A stretch of DNA of 64,000 nt from Syntrophaceae bacterium (lineage in GTDB: Bacteria > Desulfobacterota > Syntrophia > Syntrophales > UBA2192). Below the pieces are notes generated by a model. That model saw only the letters and a program-made list of their open reading frames with translations, made no database searches and had not been told where the DNA came from. The position numbers and the translations under genes are program-made. How positions within the stretch are numbered: position 1 is the first letter of the stretch; the number at the start of each line of letters is the position of its first letter. This document shows, piece by piece, positions 36,635-44,978 of the stretch. The stretch is from assembly GCA_013177795.1 (NCBI GenBank), contig JABLXY010000001.1:558001-622000 (forward strand). The letters are read 5' to 3'.

Positions 36635-36991
36635 CGAACGGGAGAGACACGACGCGATTCCCGTTCATGAAAGCAAGGGTCCTCTCGGGTGTTCTCTCGA
36701 GGGCGCCCTCGCAGGGGAGAGGCAGCAGTCAGGGGAGGCGTTGTTCGGAAGACCGGTTTGGCCGGCGGCTTTCGGCGGATGTGTCCCATCCCGTGTGCAG
36801 CGCCGGACGTGAAGAGTCCGATGGAACCCGATCGATTGCGGCAACGACCCGACATCTCACTTTCGCCTGCACAAAAAAGCGATCCGGCAATTCCGCACGA
36901 TCCCGATCACCCTTCCACCGAAGCGAACAACAGGGCGCGCCTGACTTTCACTTCCGTGAGAATCCCGCGCGACCCATGAAAGGAGTCGGAC
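36635..36991 (+). other. Long untranslated leader of module 2
   Basis: About 357 nt without a supported gene. It opens with an 8-bp stem (GAACGGGA/TCCCGTTC, 36636-36666) right at the predicted transcript start. Further GC-rich stems lie around 36690-36810. I recognise no known riboswitch, and no terminator-like T run is present. Confidence 0.4.
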
Positions 36992-37486
36992 ATGATGAGA
37001 AAAGGATTGCTGGTATTCACCATCGCCCTCGCGGTAACACTCGCCCTGACGGGCATCCTCTTCGCCCAGGCCAAAAAGGGTCCCGCCGCGGACGGCAAGG
37101 CCATATGGAGCTTCATCCAGAGTGAAAAGTACCAGAACTGGAAGATGTGGCCCGGTACCGAACCTCTCTACAAGGGGCCTGAACCGCACGGCGCCTTCCT
37201 GACAACCTACGTCAACCAGACCGCCTTCGATTCCATCAAGGCCAAGAAGGGCAAGTTCGCCGAGGGGTCCATGATCGTCCAGGACAACTTCGACAAGAAC
37301 AAGAAGCTCAAGCACATCGACGTGATGTACAAGGTCAAGGGGTACAACCCCAAGGGCGGCGACTGGTTCTGGGCCCAGTTCAAGCCGAACGGCAAGGTGG
37401 ACCAGGAAGGCAAGATCGACGAGTGCATCAAGTGCCACGAGGCCCAGAAGAGCAACGACTACGTCTACACGAGCAAGATGAAGTAA
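36992..37486 (+). CDS. Periplasmic c-type cytochrome, P460-like
   Basis: Predicted 164 aa. Signal peptide MMRKGLLVFTIALAVTLALT with cleavage near LFAQA. The mature domain matches the cytochrome P460-like fold: HGAFLTTYVNQTAFDSIKAK, FAEGSMIVQDNFDKNKKLKH, IDVMYKVKGYNPKGGDWFWA, and a single haem-binding motif CIKCH near the C-terminus. AAAGGAGT precedes the ATG. It lies between the two AOR modules and is probably cotranscribed with module 2. Inference: it takes electrons from the exported AOR-ferredoxin pair. Whether it has the Lys-haem cross-link of true P460 cannot be seen. Confidence 0.85.
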   Translation: MMRKGLLVFTIALAVTLALTGILFAQAKKGPAADGKAIWSFIQSEKYQNWKMWPGTEPLYKGPEPHGAFLTTYVNQTAFDSIKAKKGKFAEGSMIVQDNFDKNKKLKHIDVMYKVKGYNPKGGDWFWAQFKPNGKVDQEGKIDECIKCHEAQKSNDYVYTSKMK

Positions 37487-37561
37487 TCTCTCCCGGATGA
37501 TTCTCTGCAACGTTCACCCGGGAAGAAACAACGAAATCGGAATGTTGAGCAATAGACCGTA

Positions 37562-37636
37562 GGAAAGGAGGGATCACTTTTTCCAGGCATTCAGCAGTCA
37601 AGCCCTTAACACGAGGCAATCCAATGGAGGTCAGAC
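37562..37636 (+). promoter_or_regulatory. Conserved untranslated leader block of AOR module 2
   Basis: GGAAAGGAGGG at 37562 and the 39-nt block ending in TGGAGGT, exactly 75 nt before the ATG as in module 1. The 25-nt stretch between the two blocks is not conserved. Confidence 0.5.
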
Positions 37637-38383
37637 ATGGAAGAAAAGAAACTGCCTGATGTGCTCAAGAAGGAGACGAGCCGTCGTGACTTCTTGAGAG
37701 GAACCGCCACGGCCGCGGGTGGCGCACTGGCCATCTCCGCCATCGGCGGCATCGCCCCGAAGAAGGCCGAGGCCCAGTACTCGGTCCAGTCCGCACCGGG
37801 CACCAAGCCCTACGCGCAGAAATTCCTCTTCGCCGAGAGGCACAACTGCACGGGCTGCCGCAGCTGCGAATTCGCCTGCTCGCTGTTCCACACCGGCACT
37901 GCCCGCCCCGCCCTGTCGCGCATCTACATCGCCAAGTACAAGGACATCGTCGACGTGCCCGTCATCTGCTGGCAGTGCGACGACGCGCCCTGCATCGCCG
38001 CCTGCCCCACGACGCCCAAGGCCATCCAGCGTGACGCCAAGACCAACGGCATCGTCCTCAACGAGAAGATCTGCCTGGGCGCCAAGTGCATGAAGTGCCA
38101 GGAGGCCTGCCCCGCCAAGTACATCCGCGGCAACCCCGACACGGGCCAGCCCCTGATCTGCGACCTCTGCGGCGGCGACCCCCAGTGCGTCAAGGCCTGC
38201 CACGAGCAGGCCGGCAACCCCCAGGGCCCCTGCCTCATGGGCCGTCCCGTCGGGCTCGGCGTCAACATGGCCTACCGTTCCGTGACGCCGGAACAGGCGG
38301 GCAAGGACCTCGCGAACCTCCTGTTCTACCCGAACGTTGAGGGCAAGCGGGTCGTTCCTGCGAAGACCAGGAAAGGGAGGTGA
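37637..38383 (+). CDS. Tat-exported ferredoxin partner of AOR, module 2
   Basis: Predicted 248 aa, same length as the module 1 protein and near-identical in its first 70 residues. Twin-arginine signal SRRDFLRGTATAAGGALAIS. Four clusters: CTGCRSCEFACSLFH, CWQCDDAPCIAACP, CLGAKCMKCQEACP and CDLCGGDPQCVKACH. It is followed by its AOR after 5 bp. The two modules clearly arose by duplication of ferredoxin, AOR and leader together. Confidence 0.9.
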   Translation: MEEKKLPDVLKKETSRRDFLRGTATAAGGALAISAIGGIAPKKAEAQYSVQSAPGTKPYAQKFLFAERHNCTGCRSCEFACSLFHTGTARPALSRIYIAKYKDIVDVPVICWQCDDAPCIAACPTTPKAIQRDAKTNGIVLNEKICLGAKCMKCQEACPAKYIRGNPDTGQPLICDLCGGDPQCVKACHEQAGNPQGPCLMGRPVGLGVNMAYRSVTPEQAGKDLANLLFYPNVEGKRVVPAKTRKGR

Positions 38384-38388
38384 GAACG

Positions 38389-40215
38389 ATGGCAACACCC
38401 AAAGGCGGAAATTTCGGAAAGGTACTGGAGATCGACCTCAGCAAGCAGACATACAAGACGCGGCCGGTCTCCGATGAGATTCTGCAGCAGTACATCGGCG
38501 GCCGCGGCCTCGGGGCCTACTACGCCCTCACGGAGTACAAGGCGGGCAAAAACCCCTTCGATGAAGACGCCTTCGTGTTCATCGGGCCGGGGCCCCTGTC
38601 GGGCACCATGGCGGTCTCCCACCGGACCTGCTTCGTGAACATCAGCCCCCTCACGGGCCGCCTGAATCACGCCGAGTGCGGTGCGCATCTGGCCAGCGAG
38701 ATCAAGTTCGCCGGCTGGGACGGCATCTACATCAAGGGCAAGGCCAAGAAGCCCGTCTGGCTCGCCATCGTCAACGACAAGGTGGAGTTCAAGGATGCCT
38801 CGAAGATGTGGGGCAAGACCACCGACGAGGCCCACGAGATGATGGTCAAGGAGATGAAGGACCCCGAGATCCGGACGGCCGTCATCGGCCCGGCCGGCGA
38901 GAACGGGGCCCTCCAGGCCAACGTCATCGTCGAGCGCTTCCGCGCGGCATCGCGCAGCAACACGGGCCCGGTCTTCGGCGACAAGAAGCTCAAGGGCTTC
39001 GCCGTGCGCGGCACGAAGTACGCCGTGCCCGTCGCAGACAACGCCAAGTTCCTGGCCGCCGCCAAGACCGCCAAGGAGCTCAACATCCAGGGCGAGGCCT
39101 GGGAGGGCCTCAAGCGCTGGGGCACGGGCGGCCTGATGGAGCTCAAGCACTTCCTCCACGGCTCGCTCATCACGAAGAACTTCCAGACCACCTGGTGGCC
39201 CGACGTCGTCAACATCGGCGGCGAGGAGGCAGCCCGGACCTTCTGGAAGCGCCATTCCTCCTGCACGAATTGCCCCGCCCATTGCCTGAAGCTGGGCATC
39301 ATCCGTGAGGGCAAGTACAGGGGTCTCGTGGCCGAGTCTCCCGAGTACGAGTCCGGCGGTCTCCTGGGCTCGAACCTGGGCATGAAGAAGTTCGACGAGA
39401 TGACCGCCCTCATCGAGGCCTGCGACGCCTACGGCCTTGACAACATCTCCACGGGCGGCACGCTGGCCTTCCTCACGGAGGCGATGGAGAAGGGTGCCAT
39501 CAAGCCCGCCGACCTCGACGGCCTGAAGCCCAAGTGGGGCGACGGTGACACCTACATGGAGATGATCCGCAGGATCGCCTACAAGGAGGGCAAGGCCGGC
39601 AAGTTCATGGCCCAGGGCGTGGCCCGGATGTCCAAGCAGATCGGCAAGGGATCCGACGCCTATGCTTGCGTCGTGAAGGGCCGCGAGCTGGCCGCCCACG
39701 ACCCGCGGGGCGACAAGATCCGCGCCTACAGCTACACCATGGGCACCAACGGCGCCGATCATCATGAAGGCCAGGGCTCCAGGGCCCTTGCCATGACGGC
39801 CATGGCCGACTCGCTGTGCTCGTGCTCCTTCACTTCCATGCTCCTCTGGGGGGCCAGCACGGACAAGATCGTCACCGACATGCTCAACGGGCTGTGCGGC
39901 TGGAACATGAAGCCCGAGGACTACTGGACGACGGCAAAGCGGATCTTCACCGCCGAGCGCATCTTGAACGTCCGCGAGGGCATCAGCTCCAAGGACGACC
40001 GTCTTCCCAAGCGGTTCTTCACGGAGAAGCTGCCCGCAGGGCCCCGGAAGGACGCCGTCTTCACGGAAGAGGATCAGAAGAAGATGGAGGCCGACACCTA
40101 CGGGTTCTTCGGCTGGGACGCCAAGGGCATCCCGACGGAAGCCACCCTCAAGGCCTACGGCATGGATGCCTTCATCGGCGAGCTCAACGCGGCAAAGAAG
40201 AAGTTCAATCTCTAA
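38389..40215 (+). CDS. aor: Tungsten-type aldehyde:ferredoxin oxidoreductase, module 2
   Basis: Predicted 608 aa, exactly the length of module 1. It has GKVLEIDLSKQTYKTRPVSD, GDKKLKGFAVRGTKYAVPVA and the cluster motif CTNCPAHC. Differences concentrate around residues 70-90 and 225-265, where the substrate channel may lie, so the two enzymes may act on different aldehydes or acids. GGGAGGTGAGAACG precedes the ATG; a GTG nine bases upstream is unlikely. Confidence 0.92.
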   Translation: MATPKGGNFGKVLEIDLSKQTYKTRPVSDEILQQYIGGRGLGAYYALTEYKAGKNPFDEDAFVFIGPGPLSGTMAVSHRTCFVNISPLTGRLNHAECGAHLASEIKFAGWDGIYIKGKAKKPVWLAIVNDKVEFKDASKMWGKTTDEAHEMMVKEMKDPEIRTAVIGPAGENGALQANVIVERFRAASRSNTGPVFGDKKLKGFAVRGTKYAVPVADNAKFLAAAKTAKELNIQGEAWEGLKRWGTGGLMELKHFLHGSLITKNFQTTWWPDVVNIGGEEAARTFWKRHSSCTNCPAHCLKLGIIREGKYRGLVAESPEYESGGLLGSNLGMKKFDEMTALIEACDAYGLDNISTGGTLAFLTEAMEKGAIKPADLDGLKPKWGDGDTYMEMIRRIAYKEGKAGKFMAQGVARMSKQIGKGSDAYACVVKGRELAAHDPRGDKIRAYSYTMGTNGADHHEGQGSRALAMTAMADSLCSCSFTSMLLWGASTDKIVTDMLNGLCGWNMKPEDYWTTAKRIFTAERILNVREGISSKDDRLPKRFFTEKLPAGPRKDAVFTEEDQKKMEADTYGFFGWDAKGIPTEATLKAYGMDAFIGELNAAKKKFNL

Positions 40216-40231
40216 CCGTTTGATGTCAACG

Positions 40232-40274
40232 GCAAGGGCGGGCGACGCGCTCGCCCGCCCTTGCTTTTCTTTTC
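40232..40274 (+). terminator. Terminator after AOR module 2
   Basis: 14-bp stem GCAAGGGCGGGCGA/TCGCCCGCCCTTGC with a 5-base loop followed by TTTTCTTTTC. Confidence 0.9.
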
Positions 40275-40363
40275 ATCCTTGTTTATCGCGCTTTCGGTCC
40301 GGTACCGCGGAGGAGAGGGGTCGGTGACACGGAACCTGAAACGACCAAGGGACACTTGCACCT

Positions 40364-41065
40364 ATGGCCTTTTCACGAAGGGACACGATCCAGCTCCTCG
40401 TCAGCGGCGCCGTCTCGACCGTCATTTTCGGCCTGTTTAAGGCTAGCGGGGCGAAGGAAATCCCCCGCCCGCCCGGGGCGCTCGAAGAGAAAGCCTTCCT
40501 CGCACACTGCGCGCGGTGTTACCGGTGTGTCGACGTGTGTCCCACCGACGCGATCCGTCCCGCCGGTCTCGCCGGGGGCATTGCGAGCTTCGGCACGCCC
40601 ATCCTGCTGCACAAGGAGTGCATCTTCTGCATGGCCTGCATCCGGGAATGCCCGACGGGGGCCATCGCGAATATCTCCCGCGACGAGATCGACATCGGCA
40701 ACGCCGTCATCAACCGCGAGACCTGCCTCGCCTGGACGGGACAGGAGGACTGCACGCGCTGCTTCGACGCCTGCCGCTACGACGCCATCGTGCTCGAAAA
40801 AGGCAAGTTCCCGGTTGTCCTCGAGGACCCCTGTACCGGCTGCAATGCCTGCGAGAAACGCTGCCCCACGAAGCCCAAGTCCATCGTCACGATCTACGAC
40901 AAGGTCAGGCGGATCCCCGCGCCGGAGAGGCGGATCGCCATGCGCCGCGAAGAGGAAGACGAGCGCGGCCACGGCCGAAGGGAGGGCTTCGTGGACTGGC
41001 TCAAGGGCCGCATCCAGAAGCTCAGAGAGCATTACGGATTGGTCAAAGAAGACGAAGAGGAGTGA
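40364..41065 (+). CDS. NapG-like ferredoxin with a Tat-like signal
   Basis: Predicted 233 aa. N-terminus MAFSRRDTIQLLVSGAVSTV resembles a twin-arginine signal. Four [4Fe-4S] motifs of the NapG/MauM type follow: CARCYRCVDVCPTDAI, CIFCMACIRECPTGAI, CTRCFDACRYDAI and CTGCNACEKRCPTKP. A long charged tail (residues 185-233) is unusual. NapG normally works with the membrane quinol oxidase NapH; a ferredoxin-NapH fusion is encoded at 48411. It begins the Hdr-Fdh series after the AOR module 2 terminator. Confidence 0.85.
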   Translation: MAFSRRDTIQLLVSGAVSTVIFGLFKASGAKEIPRPPGALEEKAFLAHCARCYRCVDVCPTDAIRPAGLAGGIASFGTPILLHKECIFCMACIRECPTGAIANISRDEIDIGNAVINRETCLAWTGQEDCTRCFDACRYDAIVLEKGKFPVVLEDPCTGCNACEKRCPTKPKSIVTIYDKVRRIPAPERRIAMRREEEDERGHGRREGFVDWLKGRIQKLREHYGLVKEDEEE

Positions 41066-41190
41066 CATGAAGAGGACGTATTGAATCTGTGCGTTTGGGG
41101 GGTTCGGAGAAGCCGACGGGTGAGGGATCGTCCGCGGCCTCTCCAAGCTTCACAAGCTCGCAACTTCCATCGTGTCGGCGCAATCAGAGA

Positions 41191-42402
41191 ATGCAGGACA
41201 TGGCAATTCGCAAGAAGACAATTCTCGTGGTCGGCGGCGGGGTGGCCGGGATATCGGCGGCCCTCGACCTGGCCGCGGGCGGCCACCGGGTGCATATCGT
41301 CGAGAAAAACCACGACCTCGGCGGCCAGGCGGCGAAGCTCGACAAGTTCTACCCGACGGACCACTGCGCCTTCTGCCCGCTCTGGACGGAGATCCGCCGC
41401 TGCAAGGAAAGCGAGGCCGTCACGATCCACACGCTGAGCCGGATTGAAGCCCTGGAGCAGGCCGGCGACCGGCTCAGGGCCGTGATCATCGAATCGGCGC
41501 CCGTCGTCGATCCCGCGCTCTGCATCTGCTGCGGCCGCTGCGAAGCCGCCTGCCCGAAGGGCGCGGCCCGCCCCATCTGGGAGCACGCCTACCCGCCCGT
41601 CTATTGCATCGACCGGGAACGCTGCGGGGCCTGCCGCGCCTGCGTGGAGGCCTGCCCCACAAAGGCCATCGCCTTCGACCGGGGCGAGCGGAAGATCACG
41701 GTGGACGCCGACAAGGTCATCTGGGCGGCCGGCTTCGACGAGATGAGTCTTGCCCCGATGAAGGAGTTCGGCTGGGGGACCCACCCGGACATCCTCACGT
41801 CGCTCGAGTTCGAGGCCTGGAAGGCCGAGGCGGGCGACAACCGGGGGAAGATCCTGCGCCGCTCGGACAGGGCAGTTCCCCGGAGCATCGCCTTCATCCA
41901 GTGCGCCGGCGCCCGGGACCTGAGGCTCCTGCCCTACTGTTCGGCCGTCTGCTGCATGCACGCCCTCAAGCAGGCCCAGTGGGTCAAGCGCAGAAACCCC
42001 TCCATCGACTGCGTGATCCTCTACACGGACCTGCGCACCGTGGGACGGGGTTACTACGAATACGCCCTGCGCGACTTCAACGGCAACGGGGTACGCCTCG
42101 TCCGGGGCCGACCCTCGATGATCCATCCCCTGCCCGGCGGCGGCATCGCCGTGCGGTACGAGGACACGTCGACGGGCAGGCGCGAGATCCGGAGGTTCGA
42201 CATGGTCGTCCTCAACGGCAACCTGAAACCGTCCCTCCCGCCGCGGCCCGCCCCCGAGGCGGGACCCGAACTTGGCGACGAGGGGTTTGTAAGCTCGACG
42301 GCCGTTTCCTGCGGCTTCGTCATGGAGCCCGCGGACGTGACGGAGTCGGCGATTCAGGCATCGTCGGCCGCCTTGCGATCGGTCCTCGGAACCAAAGGCT
42401 GA
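41191..42402 (+). CDS. HdrA-like flavoprotein, first copy (QmoA-like)
   Basis: Predicted 403 aa. FAD site TILVVGGGVAGISAALDLAA, the HdrA cysteine region HCAFCPLWTEIRRC, then two ferredoxin motifs CICCGRCEAACPKGA and CGACRACVEACPTKAI, and the conserved FIQCAGARD / YCSAVCCMHALKQA block. HdrA/QmoA proteins hold the flavin that splits or joins electron pairs between carriers of different potential. The ATG at 41191 or 41200 is likely; the frame back to 41089 runs through an intergenic repeat-like stretch. Confidence 0.88.
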   Translation: MQDMAIRKKTILVVGGGVAGISAALDLAAGGHRVHIVEKNHDLGGQAAKLDKFYPTDHCAFCPLWTEIRRCKESEAVTIHTLSRIEALEQAGDRLRAVIIESAPVVDPALCICCGRCEAACPKGAARPIWEHAYPPVYCIDRERCGACRACVEACPTKAIAFDRGERKITVDADKVIWAAGFDEMSLAPMKEFGWGTHPDILTSLEFEAWKAEAGDNRGKILRRSDRAVPRSIAFIQCAGARDLRLLPYCSAVCCMHALKQAQWVKRRNPSIDCVILYTDLRTVGRGYYEYALRDFNGNGVRLVRGRPSMIHPLPGGGIAVRYEDTSTGRREIRRFDMVVLNGNLKPSLPPRPAPEAGPELGDEGFVSSTAVSCGFVMEPADVTESAIQASSAALRSVLGTKG

Positions 42403-42406
42403 GCTC

Positions 42407-44113
42407 ATGACCAAGACAGGCGTCTTCCTCTGTAACTGCTACGGCGAGATCGGCAAGGTCATCGACCTCGAGTCCATCCGGAAGAGGCTCGAGGCCGACC
42501 CCACAGTGGATTTCGTGTCGGTGCGGGAATCCCTCTGCATGCCGGGTGACGCTGCCGAGGCAGGCGCCCTGATGCGCGAGCGCGGCATCGGCAAGGTCCT
42601 CCTCGGCGCCTGCTCGCCTTACGGCAGGATGGAAATGGTGCGCCAGGCCCTCGCGAAGGAGGGTGTCGACGTCAGGACGGTGCGCGCCGTGGACCTCCGT
42701 GAAGGCTGCGCCTGGGTGCACGGGAAGGACCCAGCGGGGGCGACGCGGAAGGCGGCAAACCAGCTCGACATGGAACTGGCCGTCCTGCAGAACATGCAGG
42801 ACTCAAAAGATGTCACCGTCCGGATCCAACAGGGCGCCCTGGTGATCGGGGCGGGTCCTGCGGGCCTCTCCGCGGCCTGCGGACTGGCCCGCCTGGGGTT
42901 CGAGGTGCATCTTGTCGACCGCGGAACGGCGCCGGGCGGCCTTCTCAACATGGTCACACGGGTCTACCCGTCCGACGTGCCGGGGCCCGAAAAGCTTGCG
43001 GCACTCGTCGCCGAAACCCGCAGCAATCCCCTGATCCGCTTCTACGGCAAGACGAAGGTCGCCTCAGCGAAGGGCTATGCAGGGGATTTCAAGGTCTCGC
43101 TCGCGGGTCCCGAGGGGAGCACGAGCCTGCGCGTGGGGGCCGTCGTGCTCGCCACGGGGGCGCGCATCCTCTTCCCCCAGGGGCTCTACGGGTACGGCAA
43201 GCTCAAGGGCGTGATCACCCAGATGGAGATGGAGCGGCAGTTCGCGTCGGGCAAGCCCGTTTGCCGTTCGGCCGTCTTCGTCCAGTGCGCGGGCGCCCGC
43301 AGCGCCGAGCGGCCCTACTGCTCGACGATCTGCTGCCCCCTGTCGCTCAAGAACGCTATGCGGATCCTCGACGAGGTTCCCGGTGCGAAGGCCACCGTCC
43401 TGCACCGCGACATCATGACCCCGGGAAGCGCCCTGGAGGCCTATTACCGCAAGGCCCTGCGCAGGGGCGTGCAGTTCATCCGCTTCGATGCCGACAGGCC
43501 CCCGGAGGTGCGGGGCGACGGACAGGTGAGCGGCGTCGAGGTCTTCGACGCGATCAACGGGAAGACCCGGACGGTCGAGACGGACCTGCTCGTGCTGAGC
43601 ACGCCGCTGATCGCCGACCCCGAGAGCGCGGCGCTCGCCCGCATGCTCGGGGTCCCCGCGGACAGGCACGGCTTCATCGCCGAGGTCTACCCCGTCCACC
43701 CCGTGGAGACGCTCAACGACGGCGTTTTCATATGCGGGACGGCCCGCTGGCCCGTCTCGTCGGACCAGGCCATGGCGCAGGGCGAGGCGGCTGCCGTCAA
43801 GGCGGCATCATTCCTCGGACAGCAAACCGTTTCGGCACTTTCCATGAGCCGGGTGCCGGGGGCCAAGCTCGGCCACGCGACGGCAAACGCCGAGACGTGC
43901 ACCGGCTGCGGCAACTGTGTCGCCGTCTGCCCCTACGGGGCCTGCAGGCTCCAGCGGACGGGCAACCGCTCCGTGAGCCGGGTCATCAAGGTCCGCTGCA
44001 AGGCGTGCGGCAGCTGCGCGTCGGTCTGCCCGAACGGGGCCATGCAGATCCCCGAGCAGAATTACCGGGTCACGGGCGAGATGATCCGGCGGGCCTTCCG
44101 GGAGGTGCTCTGA
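42407..44113 (+). CDS. HdrA-like flavoprotein, second copy (QmoB-like)
   Basis: Predicted 568 aa. The N-terminal domain (VFLCNCYGEIGKVIDL, SVRESLCMPGDAAEAG) is followed by the FAD site ALVIGAGPAGLSAACGLARL, the block FVQCAGARSAERPYCSTICC, and two C-terminal ferredoxin motifs CTGCGNCVAVCPYGACRL and CKACGSCASVCPNGAMQI. Together with the next gene it equals the QmoB layout (HdrA plus MvhD), here split in two. It starts 4 bp after the first HdrA gene. Confidence 0.9.
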   Translation: MTKTGVFLCNCYGEIGKVIDLESIRKRLEADPTVDFVSVRESLCMPGDAAEAGALMRERGIGKVLLGACSPYGRMEMVRQALAKEGVDVRTVRAVDLREGCAWVHGKDPAGATRKAANQLDMELAVLQNMQDSKDVTVRIQQGALVIGAGPAGLSAACGLARLGFEVHLVDRGTAPGGLLNMVTRVYPSDVPGPEKLAALVAETRSNPLIRFYGKTKVASAKGYAGDFKVSLAGPEGSTSLRVGAVVLATGARILFPQGLYGYGKLKGVITQMEMERQFASGKPVCRSAVFVQCAGARSAERPYCSTICCPLSLKNAMRILDEVPGAKATVLHRDIMTPGSALEAYYRKALRRGVQFIRFDADRPPEVRGDGQVSGVEVFDAINGKTRTVETDLLVLSTPLIADPESAALARMLGVPADRHGFIAEVYPVHPVETLNDGVFICGTARWPVSSDQAMAQGEAAAVKAASFLGQQTVSALSMSRVPGAKLGHATANAETCTGCGNCVAVCPYGACRLQRTGNRSVSRVIKVRCKACGSCASVCPNGAMQIPEQNYRVTGEMIRRAFREVL

Positions 44114-44114
44114 C

Positions 44115-44543
44115 ATGTCCCCCGCCGCAAGGAATGTGAACATCCTCGTCTTCGCCTGCCGCTGGTGCGGCCTCATCGGGGCCGACGCAGCCGGGCGCAG
44201 GCGCGTGGAACTGCCCGCCTCCTTCCGCGTGATCCCCGTGGAGTGCGCGGGCTACGTGGAGCCCGACGCGGTGATCCGGGCCTTCGCCAGCGGGGCGGCG
44301 GGTGTCGCCGTCTTGGGCTGCCACATCGGCGGGTGCCGGTTCAACGACGCCAACCACCCTGCCCTCAAGCGCCTGGAGTTGCTCAAGACACTCCTGGACA
44401 CGACGGGCATCGGCGCCGACCGCCTCCTGTTGGGGTTCGGCACGGCCCACGAATACCACCAGTGGGCCGACACGATCCGGGCATTCCACGAGCACGTGGC
44501 GGGGCTGCCGTCCATGGCGTCGTGGCTGCCAGCCAAGCAGTGA
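44115..44543 (+). CDS. MvhD-like [2Fe-2S] electron-transfer subunit
   Basis: Predicted 142 aa. MvhD/FlpD family hallmarks: ILVFACRWCGLIGADAAG, VIPVECAGYVEPDAVIRAFA, GVAVLGCHIGGCRFNDANH and LLLGFGTAHEYHQW. It passes electrons between HdrA and a hydrogenase or formate dehydrogenase. It starts 1 bp after the HdrA stop. A 23-codon frame follows (44548-44619, with WCPNC); its meaning is unclear. Confidence 0.9.
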   Translation: MSPAARNVNILVFACRWCGLIGADAAGRRRVELPASFRVIPVECAGYVEPDAVIRAFASGAAGVAVLGCHIGGCRFNDANHPALKRLELLKTLLDTTGIGADRLLLGFGTAHEYHQWADTIRAFHEHVAGLPSMASWLPAKQ

Positions 44544-44642
44544 CAAGATGGGTGAAATCAAACAGGGCTGGTGCCCGAACTGCAATCTTGAAAAAGCGAT
44601 TGAGCGGGATTCTGGATAGCGAAGTTTGACGCGTTTTCGGCA

Positions 44643-44966
44643 ACCGCTCTTCGCGAAGCGAAACGTCCGCAGCGCGAACTGTTTGAGCCCGAAGGGCGAG
44701 TTTTCGCGTCTGCAGTGCAGCGAGCGTTAGAGCGGTCGACCGGGGGCGCCTTCCGTCAGGAGGCGCAATCATGACATGCTCATCCTTGCCGGGTCGCAAC
44801 TGAAAGTTGCGACAAAACCGTCAATGAGAATTCCCTGCGGGAATTCAGAAACTCAGGGAAGGGTTTTCGCTGTCATGATGCTCGCGTCCCCGCAGCAAGC
44901 TGCGGGTCGCGTGCAACCGTTTTCGCAGGAAGAATCCTGCTCATGAGCTTGCGGACAGCAGTCCGC
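44643..44966. repeat. Cluster of nested hairpins interrupting the Hdr-Fdh gene series
   Basis: A run of inverted repeats with almost no single-stranded gaps. ACCGCTCT...AGAGCGGT encloses CGCGAA...TTCGCG and GCCCGAAGGGC (44643-44736). Then GCGCC...GGCGC (44745-44766). TCATGACA...TGTCATGA (about 44769-44878) encloses GTCGCAACTGAAAGTTGCGAC and GAATTCCCTGCGGGAATTC. Then CCCGCAGCAAGCTGCGGG (44889-44906), GCAGGAAGAATCCTGC (44925-44940) and GCGGACAGCAGTCCGC (44951-44966). It is not coding on either strand and fills most of the 435-bp gap. Confidence 0.75.
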
Positions 44967-44978
44967 AATGATCGGAAG

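Noticed and set aside
36635-36991. Molybdenum/tungsten cofactor or cobalamin riboswitch in the long leader
   Set aside because: Plausible from context, but I could not match the conserved core of either class; only generic GC stems are seen. A covariance-model search would decide.
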